Notes under the pieces: generated by a model
Told to the model about the DNA's origin: nothing
What the model saw: the letters and a program-made list of their open reading frames with translations, nothing else
The model's database searches: none
Origin: JAYRGC01 sp041908065
Lineage (GTDB): Bacteria; Pseudomonadota; Alphaproteobacteria; UBA9219
Reading direction: 5' to 3'
NCBI GenBank assembly: GCA_041908065.1
Contig: JAYRGC010000044.1
Location: forward strand, 1-22,680
Length of the DNA stretch: 22,680 nucleotides
Position numbers and translations under genes: made by a program
Shown: positions 20,445 to 22,680 of the stretch, piece after piece
Layout of the letters: each line of letters opens with the position of its first letter
Position numbering within the stretch: position 1 is the stretch's first letter

Positions 20445-22490
20445 TTGAGAAAATCATCGCCAGCCGTAGGCAAATCGAACAGCAAGGCCGCGCAAAGCAG
20501 CATTGCCCAATTTTGCGAAATCGAAGCCTCGGACGTTCTGCCTCAGGCTTACGGCAAGCCCGTTACCCCTCTGCTCGACACCGTGAAATGGCCACAAGAC
20601 CTGCGCCAGCTGAAACAGGAGCAGCTACAGCAACTGGCCGATGAACTGCGCGCCGAAACCATAGACGCGGTTTCCGTCACCGGCGGCCATCTTGGCGCGG
20701 GCTTGGGCGTGGTGGAATTGACTGTAGCCCTCCATTATGTGTTCGACACGCCCAACGACATCCTGATCTGGGACGTGGGGCATCAGGCGTATCCCCATAA
20801 AATACTGACCGGTCGCCGCGATCGCATTCGCACGTTAAGAACGGGCGGCGGCCTGTCGGGCTTCACCAAGCGTTCGGAAAGCAAATACGATCCCTTCGGC
20901 GCGGCGCACAGCTCGACCTCGATCTCAGCCGGTTTGGGCTTCGCCATCGGGCGCGATTTCCGGCGCGGCAAGAACAGCGTCATCGCCATCATCGGCGACG
21001 GCTCCATCAGCGCGGGCATGGCCTACGAGGCGTTGAACAACGCCGGAGCCTCCAACTCCCGCCTTATCGTCATATTGAACGACAACGACATGTCCATCGC
21101 GCCGCCGACCGGAGCGATGAGCGCGTATCTTTCGCGCATCGTGTCGTCCAAGGAATATCGCGGCCTGCGCCACATCGCCAAGGAATTCGCCAACCTCTTC
21201 CCCCGTCCGTTGAAGGAAGCCGCCCGCAAGGCCGAGCATTACGCTCGCGGCATGGTAACGGGCGGCACGCTGTTCGAGGAAATGGGCTTTTACTATGTGG
21301 GCCCCATCGACGGCCACAATCTGGATCATCTGGTTCCGGTTCTGGAAAACATCCGCGACGACAAGCAGGGCGGTCCGGTTCTTATCCACGTGGTCACTGA
21401 AAAGGGTCACGGCTACGCCCCCGCCGAAAACTCGGCCGACAAGCTGCACGCCGTCGCCAAGTTCAACGTGGTCACCGGCGCGCAAGACAAACCCAAGGCC
21501 GCCGCGCCTTCGTACACCAAGGTTTTCGCCCAATCCCTGATAAAGGAGGCCGAACACGACAACCGCGTCGTCGCCATCACGGCGGCCATGCCGTCCGGAA
21601 CCGGCCTCGATCTGTTCGGCAAGCGTTTCCCCGAACGCATCTTCGACGTCAGCATCGCCGAACAGCACGCGGTGACCTTCGCCGCCGGATTGGCTTGCGA
21701 GGGATTCAAGCCGTTCTGCGCCATATATTCGACATTCCTGCAACGCGCCTACGATCAAGTAGTCCACGACGTCGCCATCCAAAAGCTGCCGGTGCGGTTG
21801 ATGATGGATCGCGCCGGACTGGTGGGCGCGGACGGTTGCACCCATGCCGGAGCGTTCGATTTGGCCTACTTGGGCTGCATACCCAACATGGTGATCATGG
21901 CCCCGTCCGACGAGGCGGAATTGTTCCACATGGTGGCGACCGCCTCGGCCATCGACGACGCCCCTTCCGCCGTCCGCTATCCGCGCGGCGACGGCTTGGG
22001 ATTGCCGTTGCCCGAACGCGGCTCGGTTCTGCCCATCGGCAAGGGGCGGATAATCCGCGAAGGCAGCAAGATAGCCCTGCTCAACCTCGGCACGCGACTG
22101 GCAGATTGCCAAAAGGCGGCGGACGATCTGGATGCGCGCGGCCTCAGCACCACCATCGCCGACATGCGCTTCGCCAAGCCGCTGGACATGGACATGATCA
22201 TGCGGTTGGCCAACAGCCACGAAGTTCTGGTGACGGTGGAAGAAGGCTCCATCGGCGGCTTCGGCAGCCACGTCATCCATCATCTGGCCAATCGCGGCAT
22301 GATGGACAGGGGTTTGAAAATCCGCGCCATGACGCTGCCTGACGCGTTTCAGGATCAGGACTCTCAGGCCAAGCAATACGACGAGGCCGGACTCTCCGCC
22401 CGCCACATCGTCATCCGCGCTTTGGAGGGATTGGGGATAGATGCCGGAACGGCCTCTCTCTCCTCTCCAACGGCGGCGGCCAGAAGATAA
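20445..22490 (+). CDS. dxs: 1-Deoxy-D-xylulose-5-phosphate synthase
   Basis: Condenses pyruvate and glyceraldehyde 3-phosphate, with thiamine diphosphate and Mg2+, at the head of the MEP isoprenoid pathway; the product also feeds thiamine and pyridoxal synthesis. The 681-residue protein has the thiamine-pyrophosphate site in domain I: H113 in VGHQAYPHK, GDG at 184-186 and NDN at 212-214. The catalytic glutamate is E406 in SIAEQHAV, and the transketolase C-terminal domain follows with its final GLGIDA. All are intact. It starts with TTG and carries about 40 residues before the conserved TPLLDTVKWPQDLR, making it longer than the usual 620-645. The extension has no signal-peptide character. A GTG at 20583 would remove conserved residues. 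It is 100 bases after the secreted-protein gene and may share its transcript. Confidence 0.97.
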   Translation: MRKSSPAVGKSNSKAAQSSIAQFCEIEASDVLPQAYGKPVTPLLDTVKWPQDLRQLKQEQLQQLADELRAETIDAVSVTGGHLGAGLGVVELTVALHYVFDTPNDILIWDVGHQAYPHKILTGRRDRIRTLRTGGGLSGFTKRSESKYDPFGAAHSSTSISAGLGFAIGRDFRRGKNSVIAIIGDGSISAGMAYEALNNAGASNSRLIVILNDNDMSIAPPTGAMSAYLSRIVSSKEYRGLRHIAKEFANLFPRPLKEAARKAEHYARGMVTGGTLFEEMGFYYVGPIDGHNLDHLVPVLENIRDDKQGGPVLIHVVTEKGHGYAPAENSADKLHAVAKFNVVTGAQDKPKAAAPSYTKVFAQSLIKEAEHDNRVVAITAAMPSGTGLDLFGKRFPERIFDVSIAEQHAVTFAAGLACEGFKPFCAIYSTFLQRAYDQVVHDVAIQKLPVRLMMDRAGLVGADGCTHAGAFDLAYLGCIPNMVIMAPSDEAELFHMVATASAIDDAPSAVRYPRGDGLGLPLPERGSVLPIGKGRIIREGSKIALLNLGTRLADCQKAADDLDARGLSTTIADMRFAKPLDMDMIMRLANSHEVLVTVEEGSIGGFGSHVIHHLANRGMMDRGLKIRAMTLPDAFQDQDSQAKQYDEAGLSARHIVIRALEGLGIDAGTASLSSPTAAARR

Positions 22491-22498
22491 AGCGGCAT

Positions 22499-22568
22499 AA
22501 TTTGGCCAAATTTGCGTTGCTTAATGCGGCGAGGTAGAAGGTGCTGATTTTCGCTTCCTAAGCGAAAA
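22499..22568. terminator. Two palindromes downstream of dxs, possible transcript end
   Basis: AATTTGGCCAAATT (22499-22512) is a perfect 14-base palindrome starting 8 bases after the dxs stop. TTTTCGCTT and AAGCGAAAA (22548-22556, 22560-22568) form a 9-bp stem with a 3-base loop. Neither is followed by a T run, so termination is only suggested. Confidence 0.3.
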
Positions 22569-22680
22569 GCCTTGGCAAATTGTGGAGGGAAAATTGCTTT
22601 CCAAAAAGTGCCGTCATTGCGAGCCGCCCCTTGGCGGCGAAGCAATCCAGAGACATGGAGCAACGGCACTGGATTGCTTC
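22569..22680. repeat. Palindromic mobile repeat, copy R6, cut by the window end
   Basis: The left part GCCTTGGCAAATTGTGG (from 22569) is a worn terminus. The inner arm GTCATTGCGAGCCGCCCC starts at 22613, and the return arm CTGGATTGCTTC runs off the window at 22680. The spacer (GAGCAACGGCA) matches those of R1 and R4 and is the reverse of those in R2 and R3. The copy again lies shortly after a stop codon, that of dxs. Confidence 0.75.

Noticed and set aside
20925..22406. A 493-codon open frame on the minus strand opposite dxs
   Set aside because: Its sequence is the antisense of conserved Dxs motifs; composition (repetitive G, V, H, D) is typical of a shadow frame.

Overview
The window reads as chromosomal DNA of an alphaproteobacterium, possibly Rhodospirillales-like. 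The evidence is the pairing of rpe with a signal-less heparinase II/III-like gene, the bamD-recN pair, a conserved secreted protein fused by position to guaA, GC-rich codon use, and GTG/TTG starts. The species cannot be named from the sequence. Almost all genes are housekeeping. The accessory signal lies between genes: a family of small palindromic mobile repeats, and a gene cassette bounded by a duplicated guaB 3' end.

Layout, left to right. A partial repeat copy (1-96) and a strong hairpin precede the rpe/heparinase-like operon (165-2493, plus). A repeat copy separates it from a convergent outer-membrane beta-barrel gene (2721-3578, minus). A divergent intergenic region with a structured leader leads into a cold-shock gene (3845-4057, plus), which ends at a textbook terminator. 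On the minus strand, bamD, recN and a CPA2 cation/proton antiporter form a tight run (8435 down to 4129). Upstream of it are an unknown small gene (8524-9009), a repeat copy with an intact 8-bp target duplication (9123-9347), a DUF1003 membrane protein (9366-9842) and rho (9954-11261). rho has a near-consensus promoter and a leader hairpin. Divergent from rho is an M20-type amidase gene (11641-13092, plus) with its own near-consensus promoter. Another repeat copy separates it from convergent ligA (13350-15422, minus).

The 15423-15782 interval has no gene but holds three repeat structures: a 31-bp inverted repeat, a collapsed mobile-repeat copy and a 33-bp second copy of the guaB 3' end. An unknown membrane protein gene (15783-16370) lies between that copy and the real guaB end. 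guaB (16520-17983, minus) and a tRNA-Leu(UAA)-guaA unit (18136-19789, plus) diverge from one control region. guaA is followed without any gap by a secreted protein of unknown function, then by dxs with a TTG start (20445-22490). The window ends inside another repeat copy.

Functionally the genes cover the pentose phosphate pathway (rpe), guanine nucleotide synthesis (guaB, guaA), isoprenoid precursors (dxs), DNA repair and ligation (recN, ligA), transcription termination (rho), outer-membrane assembly (bamD) and ion homeostasis. No phage, CRISPR, toxin-antitoxin or defence system was seen. The least explained items are the repeat family, the guaB-bounded cassette and three genes of unknown function.
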